Shown: piece after piece, positions 49,649-59,849 of the stretch
Layout of the letters: each line of letters starts with the position of its first letter
Position numbering within the stretch: position 1 is the stretch's first letter
Assembly: GCA_947044365.1 (NCBI GenBank)
Contig: OX345636.1
Location: 9,692,001 to 9,756,000, forward strand
Direction of reading: 5' to 3'
Length of the DNA stretch: 64,000 nt
Source of the DNA: Petrosia ficiformis
Lineage: Eukaryota; Porifera; Demospongiae; Haplosclerida; Petrosiidae
The notes under the pieces: model-generated
Told to the model about the DNA's origin: nothing
The model's database searches: none
What the model saw: only the letters and a program-made list of their open reading frames with translations
Made by a program: the position numbers and the translations under genes

Positions 49649-49925
49649 ATTAATTAATAATCAGAGAAATTCATGTAAATTATGAAATGCTGGTGCATTA
49701 GTGAGAAGACCACTATCATGTCTCAAACAGTCTTTTTTTTGTTTATTAATTCACATAGCTAAAACAACATTACTTTAGAAATAACCTGATTAGATATTCA
49801 TGTTTATAATTATACTGACAGGAAAAGGCAAAGGTAGCGATGAAATAAGGAACAACATATATATACCTTTTCAATTTCTTTATCAGCAAATACTAAAACT
49901 CCTAGAATGGCTGATAAAAGCAAAA
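49649..49925. other. CPSF3: CPSF3 3' flank
   Basis: Sequence between the CPSF3 stop codon and the left duplication arm. No canonical AATAAA seen in the first 150 bases; AT-rich, ATTAATTAATAATCAGA follows the stop. Confidence 0.35.
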
Positions 49926-50096
49926 ATTTTGTTTAATTAAAAGGAGTGGCTGTGCGGGTCACTACCTATAGCTGCCTTAGCATGTATAGCACCAAAGCAG
50001 CCCCACTAATGAGCTGTCCTATATACCTTCAGTAAGTATATATTTATAGTGTATGATAGCACTATCCAGCAACAGATATACAGCACAAATGACAGA

Positions 50097-52163
50097 ATGG
50101 AGATCATTTCAGATGTTTACAGTGTCCCACTCTCTCTCCAAGAAATGTGCTATTACTGCTTGGTAGGTCATTTAGAACAGTATCCTCAAGACCTGCTCTG
50201 TCTACTTCCTACCATGATAAGGCACAAGCTGTTTCTCAGACTTCCTGCTATAGATCTACATCAGCTTGAGAATTCTCCTGTTGCTAAAAACTTTGAAATG
50301 AATTATTATTGGAAGGCAATATATGAACATCACTTTAATTTGAATACCAATCACTTGATTGCTTGCATTTCACAAGATGAAGACAAGACTGGTTATAAGT
50401 TTCTGTTCCTCCATGAAGTGATACAGAGTGTCACATCACCAATAGCTTACTATCCTTTATTCAGCACAAGAAAAACTGGTTGTACATGTCATCTGATCTG
50501 TCCAAACCCTCTGGCTAAACTTTTAAGTGTTCATTTTTGCTTTTCGTTTTTCCACGAAAATTGTCCCTTCGATACTCATGTAAAATCTGTATTTACTTCA
50601 AGTCGATTGAAATCTATTTGTCCTACACATAAATATGTAATTCCTAATCGTTTTGCTTCACTCTTTGTTGGTGATCCTTGGACAAATTGGGATAGCCATG
50701 CTCTAACAAGTGTTAAAATATTAGTCGATGTGTTTAACAAGACACCTCGATCCATCGAATGTGAGTATCATAATTTATCAAATCTTTTGCATTCTGAGAA
50801 TGAGTTCATCAAACAATTTTTTAAGGGTGTAATTTCGCTTACACTAACCTGTAGATCAGCATATTGCCACTCAGTGTTGCAAACTCAGGTAACATTCATT
50901 GATCTACCCAATCATGACCCAACTGATATTCTTGGAATTATACTATCGTCTAAATATCCTTCACTCAAGAGAATAGAAACTCTTGATAAATACCTCAGAG
51001 GGAGTTCTACAGCAGCAGCTCAATACATCCTTCGTCAGCAGCTGTATGCAATGGTTGGCTTTTTTGCCACAGGATTTGGATCTCCTCGAAATCTTCCTAA
51101 TTTCCTTCCATACAGAGGACTGGAAGAGTTGGAAATAGGTTGTTTAACTGATGAAATGGAGATAAAAGAAGGTAAAACTGTTCCTGACCATGCATATCCT
51201 ATGTCCCAGTTAGCAGCTATTATACAGAATCAAGATCAATTGAAGAGAGTTTCTCTACACGGATTGTATACACCAACACCTGGTTGTGATAGGCTGATAA
51301 TAGCTCTTACTAGCTTGGCATGTAAACCTACTTTTAATATGCTTTGCATACAAGGGGTTGCATTTTATGATAGCAAGATTAATTCTCATGTAGTAGCACA
51401 ATTGCTTGTTAGCTTCCTAACCTCCCCTACAATGCACGAACAATCATTAATATTTAGTGATGTGTCCTTTGTAGGAAAATGCAACAAAAGTTTCACTGAT
51501 CAAATCTCAATTCTTCCCAAGGAAAGCCAAGAACAGAAAACCATTTCACTAACTAGAGTCAGCCTAGGATTGGAAATAGTAGATGTATTGACACAGATTC
51601 CTCCAGTTTGCTTGAAACAATTCTTACTCAATAAAATTAATTCAATCTCTTCTCTTGCTGCTTTGTGTAATTTACCTAACATTACAACTACTGAACTTAG
51701 TCTTGAAATGAAAACTATTTATGAGAACATGTGCATTGGTGAAGTTCTTTCACCTCTAGTGTTAAATCATAACATCAAGACATTAATAATTAAACTTGAG
51801 CAAGATATTCAATTATCTCAACAAACCAGTCTTGGTATTCTTATTTCTGAACATGCTAAACACTTTAAATCACTGAGATCTATTACTATTGAGCAAGTAT
51901 CATCTACATGTTTCAATGAACCTAACATTTCTGTGTTATATTCCTCACTTGTTGATTTAGCACAAGTTGTTCCTCTTGAATTGAAATTATACAACATGAG
52001 AGACCAGGTAAAGATTCTTTATCACGTTTTTAAAGAAAGAGGAGCAATTCAAAAATTTCGTAAACTGGAATTAGCAGATCATTGTAGTGATGAGTATATT
52101 TCTCTTATGAATGATATAACTGAAATACATGTCGTCACAAATCACACCATGCTGTCACAGTAA
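50097..52163 (+). CDS. F-box-like / LRR-like protein, copy 1
   Basis: 688 aa from the ATG at 50097 (the frame is open back to a GTG at 50049). N-terminal residues ~10-60 resemble an F-box: SLQEMCYYCLVGHLEQYPQD, LLCLLPTMIRHKLFLRLPAI, DLHQLENS, then NYYWKAIYEHHF. A middle Cys/His-rich segment follows (TRKTGCTCHLICPNP). The C-terminal half has irregular leucine-rich-repeat-like strands: LEELEIGCLTDE, LKRVSLHGLY, LKQFLLNKINSISSLAAL, IKTLIIKLE, LRSITIEQVSS, LELKLYNMRD. No signal peptide or membrane segment. F-box/LRR proteins select substrates for SCF ubiquitin ligases; that role here is inference from layout only. The frame is intact. The partner at 60962-63031 is almost identical. Confidence 0.75.
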   Translation: MEIISDVYSVPLSLQEMCYYCLVGHLEQYPQDLLCLLPTMIRHKLFLRLPAIDLHQLENSPVAKNFEMNYYWKAIYEHHFNLNTNHLIACISQDEDKTGYKFLFLHEVIQSVTSPIAYYPLFSTRKTGCTCHLICPNPLAKLLSVHFCFSFFHENCPFDTHVKSVFTSSRLKSICPTHKYVIPNRFASLFVGDPWTNWDSHALTSVKILVDVFNKTPRSIECEYHNLSNLLHSENEFIKQFFKGVISLTLTCRSAYCHSVLQTQVTFIDLPNHDPTDILGIILSSKYPSLKRIETLDKYLRGSSTAAAQYILRQQLYAMVGFFATGFGSPRNLPNFLPYRGLEELEIGCLTDEMEIKEGKTVPDHAYPMSQLAAIIQNQDQLKRVSLHGLYTPTPGCDRLIIALTSLACKPTFNMLCIQGVAFYDSKINSHVVAQLLVSFLTSPTMHEQSLIFSDVSFVGKCNKSFTDQISILPKESQEQKTISLTRVSLGLEIVDVLTQIPPVCLKQFLLNKINSISSLAALCNLPNITTTELSLEMKTIYENMCIGEVLSPLVLNHNIKTLIIKLEQDIQLSQQTSLGILISEHAKHFKSLRSITIEQVSSTCFNEPNISVLYSSLVDLAQVVPLELKLYNMRDQVKILYHVFKERGAIQKFRKLELADHCSDEYISLMNDITEIHVVTNHTMLSQ

Positions 52164-52639
52164 TTAATAATTTTATAGTTTTGCACATTCTGCTAAATAA
52201 CCCAAATTAATATATACAAAATGTTTAATTATTAAAAAGATCTATAGAAAGTAAGTAGTTATATAGTCATAAATTGAAGATGTATATAATAATTATACAA
52301 GTAACTACATACTAATATCTGAACAATGGTGAAAACAACCATGCAACAAACCAAACACAAGAACGTTTCACATCTACAAGCAGTAGTCTTGTCCCAGCCT
52401 AAGACGCCCCCTGGCATGGTAGGCTAACTTAATTGTTCACTGCAGTGGGAGCTGTATAGGGATCCAAACATACTGTTCCAATAACATTTGCTTCACTGTC
52501 ATTCTTGTAGGGCATGCACATCAACTTGGGTAGTTTCCAGTTTTATTCGACTGCACAGTACTTCATAGCTACAATTCACATTTATTGAAATTCCTCCCAC
52601 TAGCAATTCATTTCCCTGGCATGTCAGAAGTTAAAACTT

Positions 52640-53246
52640 TAAAGCACTTTAGAATTTCTTATACTAAGCTTAATTGTTAATACAATAATGAACTTTAACT
52701 GAAGTCTCAGAACAACAATTACAATATCCAAACCTAAATATGGTTTCTTTAATTTATTTATCAAATGTATTGTAATAACAATAATTAATAGTACATGATA
52801 ATTCATAAAGAACACCTTTACAGCAGCTAAGTAACAAAACGTTTTGACATGTGGAGCCAAGGAGTCCTTTGAGAGTGCTGTTGGATAAGGTCGACCTTTA
52901 TATCTTCAGGCTCATCTGATGTAGCACTTTTCTTCCAACAATAGATACCTTTTGTTTCATTCATATTAACTTTGAAATAGTGTGGAACACTTAATAAGAA
53001 GGTATCAACTTTGTGAAGTAAAGGAAGTCATTTAGTCATCAATTCATCACTATTCAAAAGAAGTACTAGAGACTGTTTCTTCAACCCATCTTTGATAATT
53101 AACATCATACATGCTGATATATATCTCCTTTACCTCACTTTTTATTGTACCATCACGCAGAATCAACTATTTTTTAAACATTCTCTATAGTCTATACTAA
53201 GGCTTTGTTTCTCATGTTCTGGAAGATTCCGAACCTTATGAGCATA
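52640..53246 (-). pseudogene. Sulfotransferase 3' fragment (left arm)
   Basis: Minus strand matches the second half of the protein at 57772-58821: GTIKSEVKEIYISMYDVNYQ (parent TVNSESIEINYSMYDVHYQR), then ETKGIYCWKKSATSDEPEDI (parent KKGFYCWKRNPQAENPKCLG) and VDLIQQHSQRTPWLHMSKRF, with stops and frameshifts between. The 5' half with the PAPS-binding loop is absent; homology ends at the arm boundary. Dead copy. Confidence 0.72.
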
Positions 53247-53406
53247 CACTGTAAAAATAGAATTGTTAAAAGAGCAAATATATATATGTTAGTACAGTTG
53301 CAAGGATTTACCAATTAGTTGGTTGTTCAGGATACATACATCTAACACCATAGCTACTTTGGTCTAATTATATTAAAATACATAAACATGTGTATATATA
53401 ATTATA

Positions 53407-53682
53407 GAGAAAAAAGTATCCCACAGTATGATTGCTTTATGGTGTCCAGCATTCAGTAATCATGGCATGCCTGAAACACAACAGCCTATTATAGTTATTA
53501 TTTTGATTATCTACTCTTTTTACCTTTTAAAGAATCTTGTAGAACTTTAGGAATATATTCCAGGTAGAATAGTTATATGGCTAGTTTCTGAGTTCGTTAT
53601 ATTACGCGCCACGCCCATTAATTGACCGAGCCCCCCGGAATGACGCAACTTCCTTAACTACGTATACAACGCATATAATATG
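53407..53682 (-). mobile_element. MITE family A, inverted truncated copy
   Basis: Starts AAAAAAGTATCCCACAGTAT and matches the family to TTAACTACGTATACAACGCA; the other end is missing. Confidence 0.72.
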
Positions 53683-53859
53683 TGGCTTTGGTGACAACAT
53701 TTAAAAATTGTCTTGCCTGAACAGAGCATTAAATTAGCTGTAGAATGATATATTAAACATCCCAATCATGTAAAAGATAAAGCTACAGTGACCGAGTTAA
53801 CCATGGCAGTCACAAATACTTTATTTGGAGAAAAACGCAATTTTATGCAGACATTTGTT

Positions 53860-54537
53860 CTTCTTGCTCAACTTCATGCATGTACTTATATGCAACAGCA
53901 TATGGACTAATTTCATCCATGACATTCTGTATGATTCGCATAACATCATTTGTACATGAACTATTTGGTAATAAATTCATACGTCTGTTTATTGCTTGAC
54001 TACCCTCAATAATGTATAGTTGTCCATACTGTAATTCTTCACTATCATTTGGATACAGGGTAATGGTACAATGATAAGTCTGACCATGTATACAGAAACA
54101 GTAAGTATCATGACCTTGTGGAATGATGCAAATGCAAATGCACTATTATTAATTTCTGATGTTATTTCTAAAATTAGTTGAATCTTGTGTGGAACCATTA
54201 ACAATTCTTTTAGACTTTCAGGGTATTCATACAATTGAGTTAAAGAAACCTTTCCATTATGACAACAGTTTCTTTGTTCATTAGGAAACCTAAGAGATTC
54301 ACAATACTGGCACATTTGTCCCAAGTAATATACTGTATCTATATCAACCTCACTTATCCTGTGTCTTCTCATTCTATGTCTGACTCTATCAGATGTTAGC
54401 TCGGCTTCTCTCTCTATATCAGTTAGTGTTGTTCTAGTTTCTCTATGTCTCCGTCTATCCAACGATCTCCTGAACTCTCTTTCTTCTCCTGTCTCCAAAC
54501 TTCTTCGTGTTTCGCTATGTCTTTGTCTATCCAAAGA
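53860..54537 (-). pseudogene. Helitron Rep/helicase N-terminal fragment, frameshifted
   Basis: Minus strand: an Arg-rich start with a doubled unit (RRSLETGEEREFRR, RRHRETRTTL), then YYLGQMCQYCESLRFPNEQR, CCHNGKVSLTQLYEYPESLK and ELLMVPHK. After a frameshift near 54115 it continues GHDTYCFCIHGQTYHCTITL, EELQYGQLYIIEGSQAINRR, SCTNDVMRIIQNVMDEISPY and AVAYKYMHEVEQEEQMSA. The C..C....(F)...E...CCH.GKV.L motif followed by the 'G..YH......P......QLYI......A...R' block is the N-terminal part of Helitron replication proteins. The Rep HUH motif and helicase are not present. First ATG unclear (the long frame opens with an alternative codon). Confidence 0.75.
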
Positions 54538-54622
54538 TCACCTGAACTCTCTTTCTTCTTCTGTCTCCAAACGTCTTCTCTGTCTTTGTATAATTATGTT
54601 TCTAGTTCTCCTTGTATTCAAG

Positions 54623-55207
54623 GTTGTACTAGGGGGAGGGGTCGATGAAACTCCAATCGGTTTCTAGTTTTGGCAGCTTCTTGCTGCATACAATCTGGTT
54701 CAATTCTGTATTTTTTGGAAGCCACACCCACCCGGGGGTATAATTATTGGGCCTAAATGTTTTGACTGATAGTTTATTTTCAGAAACAAAGCTAAACACA
54801 CCCTTCGGTTGGTGGAGGGGGCGGCAGGATAACTGTAGTTGCTCTCTGAGAAAGATCGGAGTTTGGTAGTGTCTAGAAAGGTAGATTTTATGGTTTCAGT
54901 GAAAAGCTACACAATTCAGCTTTCTTCAGCCTCTTGTAAGTATAAAAGTAAAATGAATTTTCTTTCTATTTGTTTTCTCAAAATACATTGTACTTGGTGC
55001 ACGCCATCATTGGTGGGCGTGGCTTTCGTGGTTTTGTACTTATTGCGATTGCAAAAATGGCGATTTTAACCACATTTCTTAAATTACAGGACAATATAAA
55101 GCTGATCAGAAGATATGAAGGTTGCTATTAGACCAGGTTAGAGTCATATTATATAATATTCTATTTTGAAAGTGATTGGAGTCGCATCCGCCCACTCCCT
55201 AGTACTA
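54623..55207 (+). mobile_element. MITE family F, copy 1
   Basis: Ends GTTGTACTAGGGGGAGGGG and, inverted, GTAGTACTAGGGAGTGGG. Internal text ATGGCGATTTTAACCA, CACACCCACCCGGGGGTAT. The copy at 55253-55863 is nearly identical and in the same direction, 45 bp away. Confidence 0.85.
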
Positions 55208-55252
55208 CCTTAACAGTTAAACTATAGCAGTTGCATTAATTAAGAAAGTTAA

Positions 55253-55863
55253 GGTTGTACTAGGGGGAGGGGTAGATGAAACTCCAATCGGTTTCTAGTT
55301 TTGGCAGCTTCTTGCTGCATACAATCTGGTTCAATTCTGTATATTTTGGAAGCCACACCCACCCGGGGGTATAGTTATTGGGCCTAAATGTTTTGACTGA
55401 TAATTATTTTCAGAAACAAAGCTAAACACACCCTTCGGGTGGTGGAGGGGGCAGTAGGCGGGAAACCCTGGCAGGGTAACTGTAGTTGCTCTCTGAGAAA
55501 GATCGGAGTTTGATAGTGTCTAGAAAGGTAGATTTTATGGTTTCAGTGAAAAGCTACACAATTCAGCTTTCTTCAGCCTCTTATAAGTATAAAAGTAAAA
55601 TGAATTTTCAGAAAACGGCTCTATTTGTTTTCTCAAAATACATTGTACTTGGTGCACGCCATGATTGGTGGGCGTGGCTTTCGTGGTTTTGTACTTATTG
55701 CGATTGCAAAAATGGCGATTTTAACCATATTTCTTCAATTACAGGACAATATAAAGCTGATCAGAAGATATGCAGGTTGCTATTAGACCAGGTTAGAGTC
55801 ATATTATATAATATTCTATTTTGAAAGTGATTGGAGTCGCATCCGCCCACTCCCTAGTACTAC
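55253..55863 (+). mobile_element. MITE family F, copy 2
   Basis: Direct copy of 54623-55207 with two short insertions (GCGGGAAACCCTGGCAGG near 55456 and CAGAAAACGG near 55610). The two copies read as tandem insertions or a local duplication. Confidence 0.85.
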
Positions 55864-55972
55864 TCATCTTTAAAACTCAAACGTCTTTACAACGCTAAAT
55901 TGTTGACATGTCTACGCCTCCTTTTATAACGTCACGTCAACACGCGCATACGCACGTCAAAGCGTGGGATAT

Positions 55973-57394
55973 AGTCTTGCGGGCCACGACCTAATCCGAA
56001 CGAGGAAACGGTCTGGTGACTCTCGTTGAAAGGTCGTTACACAATGGATTGATAATTACCCTCGCCGCGTAGCGTAGGCGGAAGGGTACGGTAATCGTTT
56101 TGTCTGTGTGTCTGTGTGTGTGTGTGTTAGCAATTTTTCTGGAAAAATAAAAACATTGACATTTCAAAAGAGGTACTGGTAGACTTCAAATTATACAAGG
56201 AAAAAAAATAACGTAGGAATTCTTCTTAAACCTTTCGGTTATAAAGTTATCACAATGTTTATAACTCACGATTACTGTTTCCAGACTTGAGAAGACTCGT
56301 GGAGGCATCTGGACACATCAAAACATAACTACTCCTGTATCATGACTATCGCTAGCAAAGCACTACATAAAAGCAAACAAAATTTGGGTAGTGGTTGCTA
56401 CAACATCGAGTACTGGCTCCAAGCATTCTCCATTACTTTCAAACTCCGCCTATTTCAATTTCAAGTCATGTGCTGTGCACGTTACTCGAACGTCAGCAGT
56501 TTTGAGGACCTGTCTATGCTGTCTTTGTGGAATATTTCACAAGACGAATTGAGGATCTTTCTTTCTTCTTTCAGATAATACAGAGATTAAAATGTAAGAC
56601 TTATAGTATAGACAAGGAAGAGACTAGTATAATCATACTAAGTAATAAGTAGTGACATGTTAGTTTATATAATTTATATATATATATATTATATATATAT
56701 ATATATATCTATATCTATTATAATATTATTATAAAAACTAACATGCCAGTACGGTTTTATAACTTAATATGTTTTATACACAAACTAAACAATCTGAAGT
56801 AAACATTCTCATTATTATATGACCATACAAACGAGCAATGATAATTATAATCTTTTGGCATATTATATTTCGAAATTATAGTTTGTATTACCTTGCCACG
56901 TAGGCGAGGGTCCCGTCCCGACGGTATTCATTACATCCGCAGTTAGTTTAACACTTTCAATTATTAGTGGTTAATAATTATTATTGTAGCTGTGAAAATA
57001 TGGATGGAGATGTTTGTTTGTGTTGCTCGGTGAGCGTGGAGAAGCGAGCGATATAATCAAAGGCTCCTGGCAGAGACCAGTAACAAAGAGACTTTCCACT
57101 CCCTGTCGGCAGACTTACAAAAATATCATGACCTTCTATGAACCTCTGTATCACGGTCACCTGGATAGGGCGAACTTCACTATAACCTAGCTTCCTTACT
57201 GCTATTTCAATAGATTTCTTTATACCAAACTTCTTTGACGACATTTTCCCTTTGATTCATACAGAAGTGTGAAAACTAACACCGAAGCGTGGAATGCGGT
57301 AAATAGCAATCACTAAATCTGATGTAGCCAATGACCTTTCAACGAGAGTCACCAGACCGTTTCCTCGTTCGGATTAGGTCGTGGCCCGCGAGAC
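55973..57394. mobile_element. Element with ~60-bp inverted repeats carrying a helicase fragment
   Basis: GTCTTGCGGGCCACGACCTA ... CTCGTTGAAAGGTC at 55973-56034 is inverted at 57333-57394 with very few changes. A second pair of GC-rich pieces (CCCTCGCCGCGTAGCGTAGG near 56060; CCACGTAGGCGAGGGTCCCG near 56895) lies inside. Carries the RecQ-like fragment and (TA)n at 56675-56712. Superfamily not assigned. Confidence 0.75.
56981..57244 (-). pseudogene. RecQ-like helicase N-terminal fragment
   Basis: 87 codons from an ATG: FGIKKSIEIAVRKLGYSEVR, PIQVTVIQRFIEGHDIFVSL, PTGSGKSLCYWSLPGAFDYI, then unrelated residues and a stop. The Q-motif-like RPIQ and motif I (PTGSGKSLCY, Walker A) identify a RecQ-type superfamily 2 helicase. 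Motifs Ia to VI (DEAH box and beyond) are missing, so it cannot be an active helicase. Its place inside inverted repeats suggests a captured or transposon-derived fragment. Confidence 0.7.
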
Positions 57395-57639
57395 TAAGCG
57401 TGGGCATCAATGTCTAATTTTCTGGGTCTTTGTTGCGGGTGATATCAACAGATAGACAGACAACGGTATTATTATAATAGATTATATATATATATTAAAT
57501 TTGTGCTATTCCTTGCAACTGTAGCTACTAACCAATAAATTAGTTATTTTAACTGTTTAATTTTTGCAGTGTATTGTACGTTATGTTGAATCTTTAGCTG
57601 TTTTACCAGGGAAATATCTTTTATTTATTTTTTTCACCA

Positions 57640-57725
57640 GCTAAAAAGGCTCCTCCTCTCTGGAAATCTAGGAGAAAAAAGGAGGTGCCCGTAAGTACAG
57701 CATCCGGAAAAAAGAGGTTCCACTG
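57640..57725. mobile_element. Solo pogo-type terminus
   Basis: Ends AGAGGTTCCACTG|TA, the terminal sequence of the pogo element at 31585-32561; no opposite end found. Confidence 0.5.
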
Positions 57726-57771
57726 TAATTATTATAATTATAATTATATTAAAATGATTAAATTTCATTGT

Positions 57772-58821
57772 TCATATTAAAGAACACCAATTAAATTTGA
57801 CATCAGCTAATTCACAAAAACTTTGGACATGTGGTTGAAAGAACTCTTTCATTTTATCCAGTGTACTGTTTGAAATAATTGGATGAGTTCGACCTTTGGT
57901 GCTACCTAAACATTTAGGATTTTCTGCTTGAGGATTTCTTTTCCAACAATAAAAACCTTTTTTATTTATAACAAACATACTATTGTTGAAGTAATGTGAA
58001 ACATTCAAGAAAGTCTCGACTTCATGTAGTAGTGGAACTGGGTTAGTAATCAATTCCTCACCATTTACAACAAGTATCTGTTTCTGATCAAACCACTTGC
58101 GCCATCTTTGATAATGAACATCATACATGCTATAATTTATCTCAATTGACTCACTATTTACTGTACCATTAGGATGAAGTATTGTATTATCAAAAGTATG
58201 TGTTTGCCTCTCCATTTTTGGTACATGAAGGGTCAACTGATGAACGTAGTTTGATACAGTTCTTGTAATTGGGTTACGTACTATTAAAATCAATTTCACA
58301 TTCTTGGACTGGTCATAAATTCGTTTTGGTACAGTTGAGATTACAAAGTACTTTGCAGTTCTCTCAATTGTCAATTCATTTTTCTTAGTCTTGGGCATTT
58401 GGTTGATATACCATTTTAATCCACGTTCAAAATGTGCATCAAAGAACATCATTTCAGCCATATGACCTTTGATTAAAGGATGAGAGCATAACATAAAATA
58501 CAAAGCTGCTGTTCCACATTTCTGGTCCCCTATTATAATAGCATTTGGAAATCTTTTCTTGAGTTTCACTTCAACTTGTGATGGTAAAAAACTTTCTGTC
58601 TTGCTATCAGTAGTTGTATTAACACTTCTAATTTGTGAAACTAAATTGCTATCATTTTTCCATATCTCAGGTGAATTATCGCCTGTATTAGCATAAATGG
58701 TTGTATCTACTCCTGGGATTTCTGAAAAATTACTACCTTTCAGTCTCCATAAATAAACAATAGAACACACAACAAGTAATACTATCAAAACGAGTAATAT
58801 CTTTTCTCTGACAGCCGTCAT
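57772..58821 (-). CDS. Heparan-sulfate-type sulfotransferase, Golgi type II membrane protein
   Basis: 349 aa from the ATG at 58821 (the open frame begins two codons earlier at TTG). A short cytoplasmic tail and one membrane anchor (LLVLIVLLVVCSIVYLW, residues ~9-26) are followed by a stem, then the sulfotransferase fold. The 5'-phosphosulfate-binding loop is FPNAIIIGDQKCGTAALYFM and the 3'-phosphate-binding segment NVKLILIVRNPITRTVSNYV. Late features are YCWKR...CLGSTKGRTHP and a C-terminal F.EL..V.F.W, as in 3-O-sulfotransferases and NDST-like enzymes. These use PAPS to sulfate glycosaminoglycans in the Golgi. The loop has DQKCGTAA in place of the usual VRKGGTRA, so substrate may differ. Two broken relatives lie at 52640-53246 and 59850-60460. 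Confidence 0.85.
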   Translation of the reverse strand: MTAVREKILLVLIVLLVVCSIVYLWRLKGSNFSEIPGVDTTIYANTGDNSPEIWKNDSNLVSQIRSVNTTTDSKTESFLPSQVEVKLKKRFPNAIIIGDQKCGTAALYFMLCSHPLIKGHMAEMMFFDAHFERGLKWYINQMPKTKKNELTIERTAKYFVISTVPKRIYDQSKNVKLILIVRNPITRTVSNYVHQLTLHVPKMERQTHTFDNTILHPNGTVNSESIEINYSMYDVHYQRWRKWFDQKQILVVNGEELITNPVPLLHEVETFLNVSHYFNNSMFVINKKGFYCWKRNPQAENPKCLGSTKGRTHPIISNSTLDKMKEFFQPHVQSFCELADVKFNWCSLI

Positions 58822-58884
58822 TACCAAACACTCGGGAGCTAGGTGATATGGGAGGTGATATGGGAGGTCAATCGTCTTGGGAAT

Positions 58885-59475
58885 GTAGATTCGCGTGGGC
58901 GAATCTTTAGCACTTTGGTAGTCATTCTGTCATTCATTCATTCTGTCTGTCTGTCCCAACTTTTTAAAACTAATCGTCAATTTAAAGACTTCATAGAGTA
59001 GAGAAAGAAGTTTATCAAAATCGTATTGAAAAATATTTTACCACAGACGTTGTTTTAGCAAGTTATTCATTCATTCCTTCCCAACTTTTTTTTAAAATTT
59101 GAACAGTTATAACTTCAAACGCATACCTCCTACAGCCGCTAAACTTTCAGATCTGTTCAAAACCATGGTCTTCTATTGCTCTGTTGTTTTTATAACGAAG
59201 TAAACTGTATGAAAAGTTACTTAGAATGGAAAATGCTAAAATCACTACAGATCTTAGCCAGATGCTTTAAGCTTCGATTTAAAGACTTGATAGAGTAGAG
59301 AAAGAAGTTTATCAAAATCGTATTGAAAAGAGATTTGCCACATACATTGTTTTAGCAAGTTACAGACTCATACATTCTATCTCTGTAAGCTCTCCAGTTT
59401 CTGCCATTTACTTGCAATAACCCACACCCTCAGGCACACCCTCAGGCACACCCAATGTGATCAGGTGAGATCATG
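58885..59475 (+). repeat. Dispersed repeat family C, copy 2
   Basis: Direct copy of 9820-10410, from GGGCGAATCTTTAGCACTTT to the CACCCTCAGGCACACCC end, which is expanded by one unit here. Confidence 0.85.
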
Positions 59476-59484
59476 TGTTTACAA

Positions 59485-59600
59485 AAGAATCGTCAGTTTG
59501 TATGTTATCTGTTTGCAACGCGGATTAATTATTATCCCAACGCGAAAGGTGTTAGGATAATGATCTGTGTTGCATACAGATAACATACAAACTGACGAGA
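59485..59600. repeat. Inverted repeat around GACGAxxGT / ACAGATAACATACAAACTGA
   Basis: TCGTCAGTTTGTATGTTATC at ~59491 is inverted at ~59576-59597 (GATAACATACAAACTGACGA), with inner TAATTATTATCCCAACGCG / TGTTAGGATAATGATC also roughly paired. A ~110-bp foldback with no coding role seen. Confidence 0.75.
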
Positions 59601-59849
59601 GTGTGTTCTTTACAATGATTTATGATCTTTTAAGGAACAGGACGATCTTCACGGTGATTAAATAATCAACACCAACAGTAGGATTTGTCCATTTTAGGAC
59701 AATACTTCTTGATATGCACACAATGAGTCACCTGATGACATTTCCACAACTAAAGAGAGAGTCAGAGTCATCTGTTGACTTTCTATATGACATTCTTTGC
59801 TTGCTTCTCTGTGTATAACCCAATGTGTCTCACTATAATTATGCTCATA

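Larger units (their letters stand above)
49926..53246 (+). repeat. Left arm of large inverted duplication
   Basis: ~3.3 kb, reverse-complement match to 59840-63206, from ATTTTGTTTAATTAAAAGGA to CCTTATGAGCATA. Contains the F-box/LRR-like gene and the sulfotransferase pseudogene. Its inner end coincides with the start of a family E MITE end at 53244. Confidence 0.92.
53244..57574. mobile_element. Transposon nest between two family E ends
   Basis: The left end (ATACACTGTAAAAATAGAAT...TTAGTACAGTTGCAAGGATT) and the inverted right end (ATACACTGCAAAAATTAAAC...ACAGTTGCAAGGAAT) match the family E element at 39915-40351. Between them lie a family A MITE, a Helitron fragment, two family F MITEs and the helicase-bearing element. 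The outer flanks do not match (TTATGAGC versus TGTACGTT), so later rearrangement or two separate insertions must be allowed. Confidence 0.55.

Noticed and set aside
54839..55824. Two similar ORFs starting MLSEKDRSL
   Set aside because: They are the same non-coding MITE read twice; the frame differs after an indel and no domain is visible.
56342..56578. 78-codon plus-strand ORF in the helicase-bearing element
   Set aside because: No recognisable motif, and it lies in the non-coding half of a transposon; chance frame is the simpler reading.
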